Source: Polyporus tsugae (Eukaryota; Basidiomycota; Agaricomycetes; Polyporales; Polyporaceae). From it: DNA of 64,000 nt. The notes under the pieces were generated by a model. The model had not been told where the DNA came from and searched no databases. It saw nothing but the letters and a program-made list of their open reading frames with translations. Of the stretch, positions 21,811 through 33,824 are shown one piece after another. Position 1 is the first letter of the stretch. Each line of letters opens with the position of its first letter. The stretch covers positions 2,108,001 through 2,172,000 of the forward strand of contig JAHRBS010000008.1 of the NCBI GenBank assembly GCA_024305745.1, in the 5' to 3' direction. Position numbers and translations under genes: made by a program.

Positions 21811-24800
21811 CTATCTTGGGCGTGATGGAGTAGGAGGGGGAGACGTGAAGGGGATACCATCAAAAGAGAAAGAGCTGAGAGTCTGCCAGAATCCGATATC
21901 ACTTGCATGGCGCATGTCAGAGTGGTGTGAGGGGGCAGGATGGCCCTCGGCGTGCACAGTGCTTGGGCCCGGGTAGGAGTAATCAATCTCCTCTTGTGGG
22001 TCCGGAAGCTGCAGATCAGGCATTGTTTGTGATGCATCTGCATGTAGAACTGGTTCACAGTCAGTAACTCTGAATGTAGGCTGGGCCAGCTATGTTGTAC
22101 CTACTGCTCCATCCGCATCTGGCCCATCTGGTGCCAACAAGACTTGCTTCCCCTTCCCACTCCGTGCGTTTTTCATCCCTGTGGCAGCGCAAATAGCTTT
22201 CTGTTGCTCTTGTAGTTCCTTGATGGACACGTCTGCAGCTTTCTTGAGGGCCTCCACAGAAGTAAGCTTGTCATTGATCTCGACAAGCTCTTGGGCTGCC
22301 TCGCAGTTTGCCATTGCCTTCTTGGCGTGGGCTTGTCCCTTTCGCATGTTTGTCTTCATACGGTGTCCATACGTATTCAGAGCATTGTGCAGGACACCTG
22401 TTGCCTCCGCTTGCTGCAGCTCAAGGTCGACCTGGGTGTTAAACTTCCGTCCTCTGTAGCGGTGAGGGATTGATTTAGCTTCTGGTTTAGTACAGATACC
22501 AAATAACGTACTCTTCGACAGCTGCAAAAATTGAGAGCTTTGTGCCTGTATATGCATTCGTGCTTACATGGGCACTCTCAATCATGTTAGTGTTCCGTGA
22601 CGTGATGTCCCAGTCCTCACATGGCATTTGCGAGAAGATTGGATTAGCAATTCCCCAAAAATATGGCACTCTTTCCTTGTCCATGTACCAGTCTGTTCAA
22701 AGATGAACATTCATGTATTCACTGGCAGCTGGCATAGTGTAATTTGACGTACCTCGGAGAGCCTTGCACTTTGATGTCTTGCAGAACTTCTTGAAATCCT
22801 CGAGTTCAGTAGTGTTCTTGATGAACGGAACTTTATGAACACGATCTATTATAAGACCTTGCTCGCCTGGGGAGAGCTTCCTATCCAAGGATGTGCAATT
22901 CCTATGGATTATCAATTAATTTGTAAAAACAGTTTTGCAACAGCATGACATACCAATCAAAATGCACAAGACAGAGCTTGACCATGTACTTCACGATCTT
23001 CTGAGGATCGGATACATTGACTCCACTAATGACCGGATTATTGTGTTGGACCAGTACCTTTCCAAGTGCATCAATTTGCTCTTTGCAGCCATCAACATTG
23101 ATAGCCACAAGCCCAGTCCCATCACCAGAAAAGGCTTTGAACTTGAAGGATGTACCTGTGACCTTTTCTGTGGTTTCAATGAAAAGTGTCCACTGGTGTT
23201 CAAAGGCAGCTTTGGTCTCCTGTGTGCAATACAATCGGGCAATGGTAATTCCTGTGATGATGTTAGATGGTTGGACATGGGCACGAGAATTACTAGGCAT
23301 GCACGGCAATTCAGGACAGGGTCAAATCCAGCAACCTCCCACTCAATCCATTTCCCATATGCACACTTGTAGGTGTTATCATGGAAGGTCTCTCGGAGGC
23401 TGAATATACGGTGGGCCAGCCCTACCCGAAATGTCACTATGATGGGCACATCACCGATCTCAACTGCATGGATATACTGTTCCTGCAGCTTCAGTTTTAG
23501 ACGATCTCGTTGCTGCTATTCAACAACACCTTGTGAAACAAGACTGGTAAATTATCATCGATGCTGATATAAGATCTTGGTCCTGCAATTATCTCACCTG
23601 CAATCCCTGTTCCGAGTGGCATGTGAGCAGTCTTCACTTTCCGACAAAGGTTGCGCTGTTTCCGCTTGTTCATGAGGGCAGGATCAAAGAGAGAGGGAGT
23701 GTTTCCGTCAAAGATCTGACTGGTACTGGGAGCTAACATTCATTTTGTAATCAGAGCGTGATACAGAATGAGACCGTATCTAATGACGCGCACCCTTGTC
23801 CACTTTCCCGGGTGTAGCACTCCATACCCTGGCAGCCTCTACGGCCTGCACGTAGCGAGCCTCCCCATCATGAGAGACCTTTGTTTGCAATGGTGCAGGG
23901 TGGTTGTGGTAATTTTTGAGGATAACAATTGCTCGAAGATCATCCCAATTACCGGAAAACCAGATGCAACATTTAGCTGTGCATGCTCAAACTTGTAGCT
24001 CTCTGACAACCACTTGACCATCAACAACATGGCTAAATGCTAGATGTCAACACGCATCAGCCTGAGTAGTGTTCATTGCATAGAAACAGCAAGGGTAGAA
24101 ACTCACGGCAAATCTGCTTCCCCTTCGCTCGGCTACGGCGAGTCACCATGTGTGCGCAGTGCTGAGTTATAGCGACATCCTTCACCGAGAGCTTAATCTG
24201 TCTGTTCGTCTTTGCTAGATGAACAACAATGTCCTGGTTGATATCAATGGGAATCGGGATGAAGCAATGCTCATGACGGCCCTCATTGACTTCCTTGCAC
24301 CATGCGGAACAACCAAAGAAGTAGCACTTTCCATCATGGGATTCACCCTGCAATGGACGTCAGTTCAATCAAAGGCTCCGCAAGGACCCACAAATGCTCA
24401 CCTGGTTCCTGAACTGGCAAATTACAGGTTTCCCTGTGCATCTCTTGCCATCGACAATCTTTGAGCGCCAGTCATTTTGCACGGAGTTGTAAAATCTAGA
24501 TATGCGGTGATCAGTAAGCCACGGACTCGGAGGTGTTGATGGGGCAAGGTTACACTTACGTGATGGCCTTCAACTCGACAGTCCCATTCTGAGCAACATT
24601 GATACTGTATTGGGCCTCAATAAGGTGCTTTCTCTCCTCGTAGGCAGGCTCGCAACACCGGCACTGGAGAAACTCTGGGTTAATCTGCGAGCAGTGGAAC
24701 ACACCCTGACAGGTGTGATCCGCATACTGGTAGGCTACCCCACCCAGTGCCTCGAGGCTGACGAGTCTGGTCTGCGAGCCACCTGTACAGGGGGGACCCC

Positions 24801-25092
24801 ACGCGTCTTGATCCTAGGAAGCAGCAATGTTAGTAAAGTAAGAGGAATATATACGTGTACATTACCTGCGACTTGATGATTGTCAACATCAGCATCAGTG
24901 AGCCATCTGGATATCTCCACTACTCACAATCACTGTTTAAATCTAGAAGATATGCGGTGCTCGAGTGGGGTATAGCCCAGCATGTCGGAATCTCCTCCAG
25001 AGTAATGAGATTGCTCACGTACTGCTGGCTAGTTATCTTAATGGTCCCCCATGGAATTTTGAGGGGGGGCTGCTCACGCTCAACCTTCGCGA
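21811..25092 (-). pseudogene. MULE-like transposase gene relic with introns
   Basis: Read on the minus strand the pieces follow the order of a transposase-like family common in mushroom genomes: IPTCWAIPHSSTAYLLDL, HTCQGVFHCSQINP with CRCC, DGKCYFFGCSAW and FIPIPIDINQDI, then VTQHCAHMVTRRSRAKG, an APSTSQIFDG block, WEVAGFDP...ITIARLYCTQETKAAF, FSGDGTGLVAINVDGC, EDWDITSRNTNMIESAH and a coiled-coil C-terminus (22557-22090). Typical fungal introns separate some pieces, e.g. about 22903-22955 (GTATGT...CATAG). The N-terminus is cut at 25092 by LTR F, and several frames are broken. The family is recalled by pattern only; MULE-like is the best guess. Confidence 0.5.
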
Positions 25093-25570
25093 TGTTGGCT
25101 GCAGTGCGCCTCAGAGGGGTCACAATGGCCTAAGTCGAGCTCTAAGAAGTCTATCATTGACAGGAAACTAAACTACTCACCTAAGTCGAGCTCTAAGAAG
25201 TCTATCATTGACAGGAAACTAAACTACTCACCTAAGTCGAGCTCTAAGAAGTCTAAGGACAACAGAGCTCGACAGAGGCGAGGTGACAGCGCACTGAGCA
25301 CGTGCTAGGTAGCTTACATGATTCTACACAAACTGGCGCCGCTCTGGCGCCAAAAGGACGAGAAATGCCTAAGGTAGAGTCCACTCTAGAGAGGGGATCA
25401 GATCTACACTAAACCGAGTCATTGAGTAAGGGTATGGTATATCTCTATGAGAACACAGAATCTAGCGATGTGGAAACTACTAGAGGGTAGGGTACAGTAT
25501 GTAGTATGTATGGTACAAAGCAGGACTTGGCGCAGTTAAAGGAGCGCGCGCTACAGCACCAACTTCAACA
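25093..25570 (-). repeat. LTR F, minus-strand copy at a TE junction
   Basis: Ends TGTTGAAG (at 25570, minus) and ...GCCAACA (at 25093) match the LTR F copy at 29762-29976/41720-41764. Flanks are CGCGA and GTGGG, so there is no target duplication. It separates the transposase relic from the LINE, both of which are truncated here, suggesting a recombination junction. It contains a 51-bp tandem repeat. Confidence 0.75.
25130..25254. repeat. 51-bp tandem repeat, about 2.4 copies
   Basis: Units start at 25130, 25181 and 25232 (CTAAGTCGAGCTCTAAGAAG...), perfect apart from the partial last unit. The other LTR F copies have a single unit or a deletion here. Confidence 0.9.
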
Positions 25571-28500
25571 GTGGGCCCAGGCTTCGTTGGCACGAAGGTC
25601 AGCCATGAAGATGGGCTTGAATTCAAGGAGGGTGGGGGGCCAGTGCCACTCATCCCAGTAGGGGATTGCGAGAAGCTTATCAAACACGTGTCAGGGGTGG
25701 GAGCAAAGAAACTCCCAAGCATCCGCAGCAGCGTGGTGATTTAGCCAGTCGGCGAGGTCTTCTCCCCTGGAAGGTCCGCAAACATAAAGGCGTATGGGTT
25801 GTCCTTCAGGAAAGTGAGGAGGTTAGGAAATGGGTCCAAGTCCTCCATGTAGTTCAGCCATGCTATGTCAATGGTGGGCTGAACAGGTTGTCAGTAGTAA
25901 AATGGGCATTCATGGAGAACATGCTCTTGATTGTGCCGTGGGCATGTGTAAATAGCCACGTGTGGTCTGACGCTGCAGGGGCATTCAGTGGCTTCTTAGT
26001 GTTTTGAGCACATGAACAGCCAGTACTCGCCAGTTGGGGCATGGCCCATAACTAGCCGAACCAGACATGACAGCCTCATAATGGATATGGAGGTGAAGCA
26101 CTTTACAATTGCCTGCTTTCCCACATGAGTGACAGAGTGTAGCATTGGTAATGCGCATTTGAGGACGTGGGACCCCAGGGCCTTGAGGGGCTCTCTGGAG
26201 CAGTGCCACACTTCAGTGATAGAAGTGGTGATTCTCGACTTTAGAAGTGAGAAGGACACTAGAATCTTGTTGGCTTCTGGGTATAGGTAGGGAGGGTGAA
26301 CTTCACTGATGAGGACATCGATGGATTCGTTCTCCAGCACACCCATGTGGGAAGGGACATATGAGATGAGGAGCTTGTGATCATCATCGAGCAGGAACCA
26401 AGTCCGTAATATCTCAGAAATGAGAAGGGTGGTAACATGACCATCCTTGACATTGAGGAAAGAATTGATCATGGATTCGGAATCCGTGAATAGGTAGATG
26501 TGTTTTGCATGGAACTCTAAGCATCCATACAATAGAGCCTGGGTGAATGCAAAGTGTTCAATGTCATATGAGAAAACCTTGCCATGCCACAAGGCTCAGC
26601 TCTCAATTTTGGTGCAGTCTAGAAAGTAAGCCTCAAATCCGCATGCAGATGAGTTGCCCTTTTTGGATGCAGAACCATCAGTAAAGAGGACCAGGCAGTC
26701 AGGGTCAGCGAAAGCTTCCTCCATGCATGGTAAGAGGGTTTTAGCAATTCACCCCATGATTGCATCCTCATATTTTTATGCAGTGGGAGAACAGATCCAT
26801 GACCTGGTGGCCTAGATGGCACTCGGGATCAAGTGGGTCGAATTGGAAGGATGTTTGTGTGGTAATGACATCATGGTGGGTGTCCGACACTCCCTGGGCT
26901 GTTGACTCATTCCAAGAAAGGTGGAGAGCCGAGCCAAGGTCGGTGATACCAGCGGAGTATGTCGCGTGTGCGGGCGTGACCTCAGGTGGGTAGAAGTGAA
27001 TGAACGGTGAGTAATACGACTGCTTGTATAGGTGGGGAAATAGGGATCAGATCAGATAAGAGGACATCAAAGTATGAATCCTCAACATGTACCATTCCTG
27101 TAGTTTGCGGACATAAAAGTGGATGGGAAGAATTCCAGCAATAGCAGGCAGTACGGCAACTGGAGTGGTTTTGAACGCACCCATCATCTACCGTAGAGCA
27201 GCGTTTTCGACAAGTTTGAGGGGGCAGAGAAGGACCTTGCCACCCTTATTGCGGTTCCACACTGTGCAGCCGAAGTGATAACAGGCAAGACATAGGAGAT
27301 GTAGAGGGTTCATCGCTGGGATGCGGTGAGACCGTGTATTGATGACCCTAACATGTGGGAAGCAATGACAGTGGTGTTTCCATGGTGGGCATACCAGTCA
27401 ACATGCTTTTTGAAGGATAGATATGGGTCCAGGAAAAAGCCTAAGTGTTTGATGACTTCCTTGGTGGGGAGAGGGTTGTCGGGAGTCCATGGCCCGGAGC
27501 ACAGGGCTAGGGGGCTAACCGGTCAGGGTGGGACTTTTTGAGCCATGTGGGGACAAAGTGGATTAGTTCATCCTTTTCATGCTCAACAACGAGGCCTAAT
27601 CAGCTGAAGGTGCCTTCCAACTCATGGTATTTCTCGGTGAGGATGGCACTATTTTCGGCAATAGGCGGAGATGTGGCGATGAGATTGCCATCGTCCACAT
27701 AAAATTGGAGAGAGTGTGAAGCCTCGTTCAGTGATGTCGGAAAGGATGGTGTAGGGCAGAGGACAAATAGATGCCAGAGAACGGGGGGGATAGGGCTAAC
27801 CCCTGTCTCAAGCCAACATTTGGGCATGCAAACTCGTCTGAGATAGTGGAGCCAAAATAGAAGGACAAGTGTCGCTGTCCAAAGTAGGCTTTGAGAAAGG
27901 TGCAGAACATTGGGGAGAATCCCCGTCACTCCATGATCTTGATGAAAAGATCATGGTTGATGGATGGGAAGAACTGGGCGACGTTGAAGCCTAATATGAA
28001 GGTGACTAGCTTTTGTTGCCAGTCTGTTTTGATGTAGTTGGTAAGAAACATCATGGCATCGTCTGTGGACTTCTGCCATGAGCTGCCAAACTGATTGGGA
28101 TGAAGGATGCCATGTGTGTGGCATTCATATTGCAAACAGTTGCCAATAGCTTTTTCCAGCCATTTTGCTGTGCAACTAAGCAGGACGATCGGGCGGTAAG
28201 CTTTGATTTTGGTATAGTCGGGCTTGTTGGGCTTGGAGATGATCACAGTGAGCACCTTGCAGAACTCTTCCGGCCAAACACCAAGCCTCACACAGGCATT
28301 GAAGAAGATGAGGAAACCTTGGTGGATTCGCTCAAAGGTTTTGGGGTTCTTCTTGGGGTCAATCAGGTGCTTCAGGTGGGACCAGTGAATGTGATCCCAA
28401 CTCAGTGCTGATGCCGAAGTGGTGGGGGCAATGGCATCAAGGAGCTCCTGCATGCTGAACGGAGGCCAGTCATGTTCAGGGAGCTCCTTGAGTTCATTGA

Positions 28501-28823
28501 CAATAGAGCTGTCGACGGACTGGTGGGCCACAGAGTGGAAGACTGAGTCCATTGCTGTGAACATGGATTCATTGTTGTCCAGTGAGGCACCATTGTGGAT
28601 GAGATTTACAGCAGTGGAGGATCTACGGGGACCAGTCGAAGCCATTGTATACATGTTTCCATATAATGGAAATGCGCGGTTTGGGTTTGGCGAAGGAACA
28701 CCCTTTATGCCATCTTACGGGGGACGACGATCACAGGTGACCATTTGCATTTCCTTTGGAATTCAGGGAAAAAGCACTTCAGCCCATATTTCCAGGCAAA
28801 GGAGCATCTTTGCCATGGAGGGG
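25571..28823 (-). pseudogene. LINE: reverse transcriptase, RNase H and C-terminal region (decayed)
   Basis: Minus strand. RT runs from 28654 with FSMQELLDAIAPT, YRPIVLLSCTAKWLEK, FILGFNVAQFFPSINH (the F-D-V motif reads F-N-V, a lost catalytic Asp), GLRQGLALSP and YVDDGNLIATS. RNase H lies near 26560-26330 (TQALLYGC, YLFTDSESMINSF, YVPSHMGVLENE). A C-terminal segment continues to 25571, where LTR F cuts the frame. Layout EN-RT-RNase H is that of fungal Tad1/L1-like LINEs. Frameshifts and stops are frequent from 27930 to 26600. The upstream endonuclease is at 29278-29761 and 41765-43044. Confidence 0.85.
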
Positions 28824-29277
28824 TGTTACCACCTTGTACACCGTTTCCTCCTTCTCTCTTTGCTCTCTCTATCTCGCTCTCGCCCCTGCATAACCCTCGG
28901 GTTCAACCCCATTGTACTATTACTAGGTGCGTGATCACAACATCACGTGTTAGCTATTGTCCTCGGCCCGGACCGTCCAGTGCTATTGTCCTTCTCAGTA
29001 CAATAGACCTCTCTCTCTCGACTACCCCTTTGTTCTCTCTTCGACGTAGGGACCCGTTACCTTGGTCCTGCTATTGTTCTGTTATGTATATAAAGACCTG
29101 GTCCCCCATGTACGTTCCCCTAGTTTGACCTCTTGAATCCATTGAGGTTCTCACTCCCCACAGAGCCCTTGCGCGTCTGCCCCCTGGCCAGTTGGTATAC
29201 CGAACCTCTGACACAACGAACACTGCTTAACTACCTCGTCATCCTCTGACCACGACACAGTGAACCTCGCCGTAACA
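28824..29277 (+). mobile_element. Solo LTR B with 5-bp target duplication
   Basis: 454 bp from TGTTACCACC to CGCCGTAACA, flanked by AGGGG at 28819-28823 and 29278-29282. A TATA-like TATATAAAG sits near 29086. No internal sequence is present, so the element was lost by LTR-LTR recombination after insertion into the LINE. Confidence 0.95.
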
Positions 29278-29761
29278 AGGGGTAGCGAGCCATGTAATTT
29301 CACATAGGTGCTTGTGTGACTCTTTGAGGTCAGCAGACCACCAAGAGGCTGATCTCAATGAGAAGTGTTTAGAGGTGGCAAAGTCGGACCACTCGAAGAT
29401 GAACACATCGTATATGAGTGGTGGAATGTCAGTGACCTGTGACTCACCGTGCATATCACCAAAGTTATCGTCAGAAGGGAGGACATCTGGGAGGGACGAG
29501 GCCAGCGACTTGAGAAAGTCAGACTCTTTATCACTCCCTTTGCTAAGGGATGGGGCACCTAGGAAAGACCAGGGTTGTACAGAAATGCGGACATTGAGGA
29601 TCACATGATCTGTGAGACCGCGGTTCTGTCCAATGACTTTTATGGAGTATCAATCAGGCTCCATGGATGTGGGGACCCAAACCAGGTCAATGACAGATCC
29701 ACATAGGTTTATGTTGTCGGAAAAATGGATGACCACATCACACGGGAAGATGAGAGAATGT
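29278..29761 (-). pseudogene. LINE endonuclease, C-terminal part
   Basis: Minus strand reads SVIDLVW, then TDHVILNV (the conserved S/TDH catalytic block of APE-type endonucleases) and SASWWSADLKESHKHL, the usual segment between endonuclease and RT. The upstream piece continues at 41765 after removal of LTR F/element C and one AATGT. Confidence 0.8.
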
Positions 29762-29976
29762 TGTTGAAGTCAGTGCTGTAGCGCGCACTCCTTTGACCGC
29801 ACCAAGTCCCGCTTCGTACCATACATACTATGTACTGTACCCTACCCTCTGGTACTTTCTACGTCACTAGATTCTGCGTCCTCATAAAGATATACCATAC
29901 TCTTACTGAATGACTTGGTTTAGTGTAGATCTGATCCTTTCTCTAGAGTGGGCTCTACCTTAGACTTCTTAGAGCT
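29762..29976 (+). repeat. Solo LTR F, first piece
   Basis: Starts TGTTGAAGTC. Target duplication AATGT at 29757-29761 pairs with 41765-41769. Compared with 25093-25570 it lacks about 115 bp between two CCTTAG words. Element C is inserted after GAGCT (29972-29976). Confidence 0.85.
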
Positions 29977-30480
29977 TGTTATGTCTCGACTATCGAACAC
30001 TTAGTTCAGTAAGTCAGGACATTTAGACCAAGAACTAGTTGTCGACTAGAGGTTGGATACTAGAGCGAAGAGCTCTAGGAGACGTGAGATGTATAGGAAG
30101 ATTGCCACTGGGGCGATCTTATAGAATACACAAGAGACTGAAAACTGGGGATCAACTACTGAGGTGTCGCCCCTTATATACATGAGCAGAAGCTGTGGTC
30201 TGAGGGCTGCGTACTATGGACTGTGAGCTACGGACTGCGGGCTGTGGACTGCGGGCTGGAGACTGTGGACTGCGGACTGTGGACTGCGGGGTGTAACGGA
30301 GGAAATGGCATGGCCTGCCTGCGGGCAGAGGAAGTGGGACTGTATCAGAGTAGGCAGCATTGGTCGTTTGGGGGCAACCTCGGAAGGAATACACTGGTAA
30401 ATGTGTTGCACCCTTCGACTGGGCACGGCGAGGGAGGCTTGGTGAGGAAGTAAGAGACCTGGGGCTCGGGGATCGTAACA
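29977..30480 (-). repeat. 3' LTR of element C
   Basis: Minus strand TGTTACGATCC...GACATAACA. It includes a TATATAAGGGG promoter (about 30172-30182, minus) and a 14-bp minisatellite. Confidence 0.92.
30214..30290. repeat. 14-bp minisatellite in LTR C
   Basis: About five units such as TACGGACTGCGGGC, TGTGGACTGCGGGC and TGCGGACTGTGGAC. The second copy is in the 5' LTR (about 41448-41524). Confidence 0.85.
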
Positions 30481-30483
30481 TTA

Positions 30484-30500
30484 CCCTCCTCTTCCCCTTC
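30484..30500 (-). other. Polypurine tract of element C
   Basis: Minus strand GAAGGGGAAGAGGAGGG, next to the 3' LTR. It fixes the element's orientation. Confidence 0.8.
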
Positions 30501-30944
30501 AAGGTCATCTTGACCGAATGCTTGATCCAGGTCTTTTTGCCATTCCTTTTCGTCATAAGCCTCTTGGACTAGGATATCGAACTCTCTATTGGTGGGGTAG
30601 TGGTTGGCGATGTAGTGGAGTTTGTTGAGTTGGTTGCTGGTGGTTGAGGTCTTGAACCTGTGTGTTACATCGACAATGTCTAGTCCTTTGACGCAGAGAG
30701 CGAAGAACTGTCTGTCCGAGTTGCAAATGTATCAGATGCCGTTGAGACACTTTGCAGCAAATCCAGACGGAAGAGGTGCGGTTGGTTTGTGCATGAGTGT
30801 GCAGCTGTTGAGATCCACGGCCATGCAGTGGAGGCGTTCATCACGGTCTGATACAAGAATACTGTCCTGGGTAGAGACAAGCCACTTCTTCCGGCTGGGG
30901 GCCAGGCAGTCGAGGGCAAGGCTCCTCATGGTGGTGTCCAGGGG

Positions 30945-32606
30945 TTACATGTGGTGGAGTGTTCTCCAGTTGTGAGCTTCTTCCTCGGAGGTCGGGTACA
31001 TCTGGAAGAACGGCTTGTTGTAGTAGTTGAGGGCCAAGTTGTTCTTGCCGATGAGTGAGCAGTTCATGTTGAGGAGTTGTACAAGCCCCCCATCGAGATA
31101 GATGCAGAACTGTGCAAGCTGGACTCTCATCAGTGTTGGCATGAAGGAGCGTAGCATGGCATCAATGTTTTCATAGGACCATTCGGCGGGGAACTGGTCT
31201 TCATGGACGACAATGGTGGCATTGGAGAGCTGGGCGACGTATCGCCATGGTCGGGGTCCGGTGCCATTGGTGTGACCGGGGTGACCGCAAGGCTGGGGAA
31301 TGCCGTCGAGTTGAGGCATTTGGAAGAAGAGGTACAGTGGTTTGTCAAGTGGTAGGTCATCGAGGGAGAGGATGCTCAGTGACTCTGGGATCGGGGGTGT
31401 TTCCCTGGTAGGGGAGGAGTCACGGACCCAACGAGTGATGTAGTCGTTCCATGAGGTCTGGAGGGATCCCGTGTCGCTGTCAGAGATGTAACTGACATCT
31501 GAGGCTGACGACGACAGAGTACTGACCAACGAGGGACAAATTGGTGTTGGTGATTCGACTGTTCGGCCTTCGAAGATGGTGAGCAGGGGGCTTGGAGGTC
31601 CCTGGTTCCGAAAGGGAAAACCCGGGTTCCTATAGGGGTACGGAGTAGGAGGATGGTTGGCAATGGTCTGGTGGCCGATTGGAGGGATGTTTTCCTTGTT
31701 CACATCATTGACAGGTGGTTCGAGGTCGTCAGTCGTCGCTTTGGTTGGCTTTTGGTCGGTGTCAACCTGGGGGTTCTTAGAGCCTGTTGGCGGGATCATA
31801 AGGTCCTTAGGGTCTACTGTTGGCTGCCCCGCAGGTAGCATCTGTAGTTCGTGTATCAGCAACACAATGTCTTTGATCTGGTCATGAGGGATTACCCAAG
31901 GGTTATCGTTCGGTGGATGGAGCGTTGTAGTCTGGTTTGCAAAGTCGAACTCGATATCCCACTTGGTACTGTCCTGCTTGGCAAAGAACTGGGCCTCGGG
32001 GATCTTCCTAGTCAAGGAGGGGCCATCGTGTGGTTTGATGGTGTTGCTGTTGATTCTCAGTGGCTAAGAGAAGTACTGGACACCATCCTCATCAATGTGC
32101 TGCTGAAGAGTAGGGAGAAGGTCTCTGAGTGCGTGGATCATGCAAGTTATAGACAGAGACTTCATGAGCGAAGTGGCAGCATGGATGCATTCACTTTGAG
32201 CTCCTTGTGCTGCAGCCAATGCCTTCTCTTTTTTGAGCTTTGGGGCTCCCAATCAAGAGGTATAGTTGTAGAGGTTGGTGTGATAGACAGCCAACTTGGC
32301 AAAGGTGCAATACAGCTTGATGAAGATGGCAGAGTTGGGGATGTCATGTGTATGAATACGAACCTGGTCGTGTAGATCGGGGTGAGTCAGGACCCAGCCG
32401 ATACAATTGGCGATGGTTGCGTTCTTGTCTTGTTCCTGTCAAACTGGTTCACAAGGAAGGTGGTCGTAGTTGATCACGGGGCGGTCAGTGATGAACTTCA
32501 GAGGAGTCGGGAGGGTGTGACGGTTGGTGTTCCTTCTGATGAGTTGTTGCGCACTTTGTCTGAGAGGTGCTTGAGGGCGACCACTGGTGTTGCAAGTATG
32601 AGGCAT
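30945..32606 (-). pseudogene. Element C extra ORF of ~553 codons, unrecognised
   Basis: One frame from ATG 32606 (MPHTCNTSGRPQAPL) to the stop at 30945, interrupted only by TGA (near 32444), TGA (near 32255) and TAG (32064). The first half is helical (HALRDLLPTLQQHI), the middle is Pro/Ser/Thr-rich and disordered, and the C-terminal 150 residues are compact with many aromatics (WRYVAQLSNATIVVHEDQF, LAQFCIYLDGGLVQLLN). No retroelement domain is recognised. All three stops are explicable as C-to-T changes, so the frame was probably open when the element was active. It could be a captured host gene or an element-specific accessory or structural gene. Confidence 0.6.
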
Positions 32607-32991
32607 GATGATGGTAAAGGTATGGTAGTTTGGTGAGGCAAGTGAGTTGTTGGGGGGTTGAAGGTTGACTGGTCTTGCATCCTCTGTTTATATACTACTC
32701 TTTTGGTTGTGCACAGCTGCGGACTTTTGTAAGGCTGTTCCACTGCATTCTGCGGACAGGCGGTACTGGTTGCTGCGCATTCGCAGTCACTACAGGGCAC
32801 TGCATATACATATTACAATTACGACCAAATCAGGAACTTCTCTTTGGGGAGAACCAGTTCCTGATGAAGTCGTGTTTCACCAGGGTCCGGGTAGAGTCGG
32901 TTTAATCATGGATGCATCGGAATGGTGGACATTGAATGAATATGTATATGTAGGGAATAAAAGTGCCAGTTTGCTCGAATCGTTTGTATGC

Positions 32992-33513
32992 CTATGGATA
33001 TCGCTGTTTGAGTTGGTCGTGGACTTTGTCGCATACCCATTCGGGGTATCTGGTGCGGTCCGTAAGGTCATTGAAGGTGAGCTTATTTTTGAATTCATCC
33101 TTGGTGAACTGTACGGTGTAGCTGTCGATTCCATCCATGACTTGGATTGTGACATTCCCGGGCTGATACGCCGTGATGCAATGCATGTTGCAAGGGGGTT
33201 GTTAGTGATGGTGTGGGGACCGGGTAAATCTGTGATGGATGGTGAGGTCGGGGGTGACTTCGTCGAGTTCCGGGTATATGCAGAACAGGACAAAGACGTC
33301 TTCTTCTAGCAGGAGCTCGTAGGTGTCAGGGAAGTGTTGTTGTAGGAGGCCGTGTACAATATCTCCGACAATGCGAGGTAGACTCGCGATGTGTGCGAGG
33401 GTTTCAGCGTTGGCACGATCATTGTCGCTGTAAAAGGTGAAGTAGTAGGTGCAAGTGGTTTGTGTTGTGAGCGGGATGGCGATGTCATAGTTGAAGAAGC
33501 GGACAATGGCCAT
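32992..33513 (-). pseudogene. Element C extra ORF of ~173 codons, unrecognised
   Basis: Starts at ATG 33513 (MAIVRFFNYDIAIPL) and runs to 32992 with a single TAA after HHH (CAA-to-TAA likely). It is soluble-looking, with an acidic FPDTYELLLEEDVFVLF block and a C-terminal WVCDKVHDQLKQRYP helix. No known domain is recognised. It sits 30 bases after the 63-residue ORF in the same direction, so the genes look like a cassette. Confidence 0.55.
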
Positions 33514-33543
33514 GGGGCTAGCGGTTGGTTGAGGAGGCTTTGG

Positions 33544-33735
33544 TCATTGTTTATCCTTTTCTGTGTTCATTAAATGGGCTTCTTTAATGTATCCAGCGTG
33601 GCGTGACAATTTGTTTCTTCTAATATCCCTAGACAGCCTTGGTGTGGCAGTGTTGAAGTTCTCCAGCTCCCTTAATATTTCCTTATGCAGCCGATCTTGA
33701 AGCACTCTTTGTGCGGTATTAAGTGTGGGGTCCAT
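33544..33735 (-). CDS. Element C small basic protein, 63 residues
   Basis: Intact frame from ATG 33735 (MDPTLNTAQRVLQDRL) to TGA. It is helical in the first half and Arg/Lys-rich in the second (RRNKLSRHAG). No signal or membrane segment is seen. Function is unknown; it might bind nucleic acid. The short length makes chance possible, but it lies exactly between two longer accessory frames. Confidence 0.45.
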   Translation of the reverse strand: MDPTLNTAQRVLQDRLHKEILRELENFNTATPRLSRDIRRNKLSRHAGYIKEAHLMNTEKDKQ

Positions 33736-33824
33736 AATATTTGTACAAATACGGAAACTTCTTCTTTAATCTAAAGAAGGGGGAGCACCTGTTGAGGTGA
33801 GCCTCCGACCGATGACGTTGGGAG

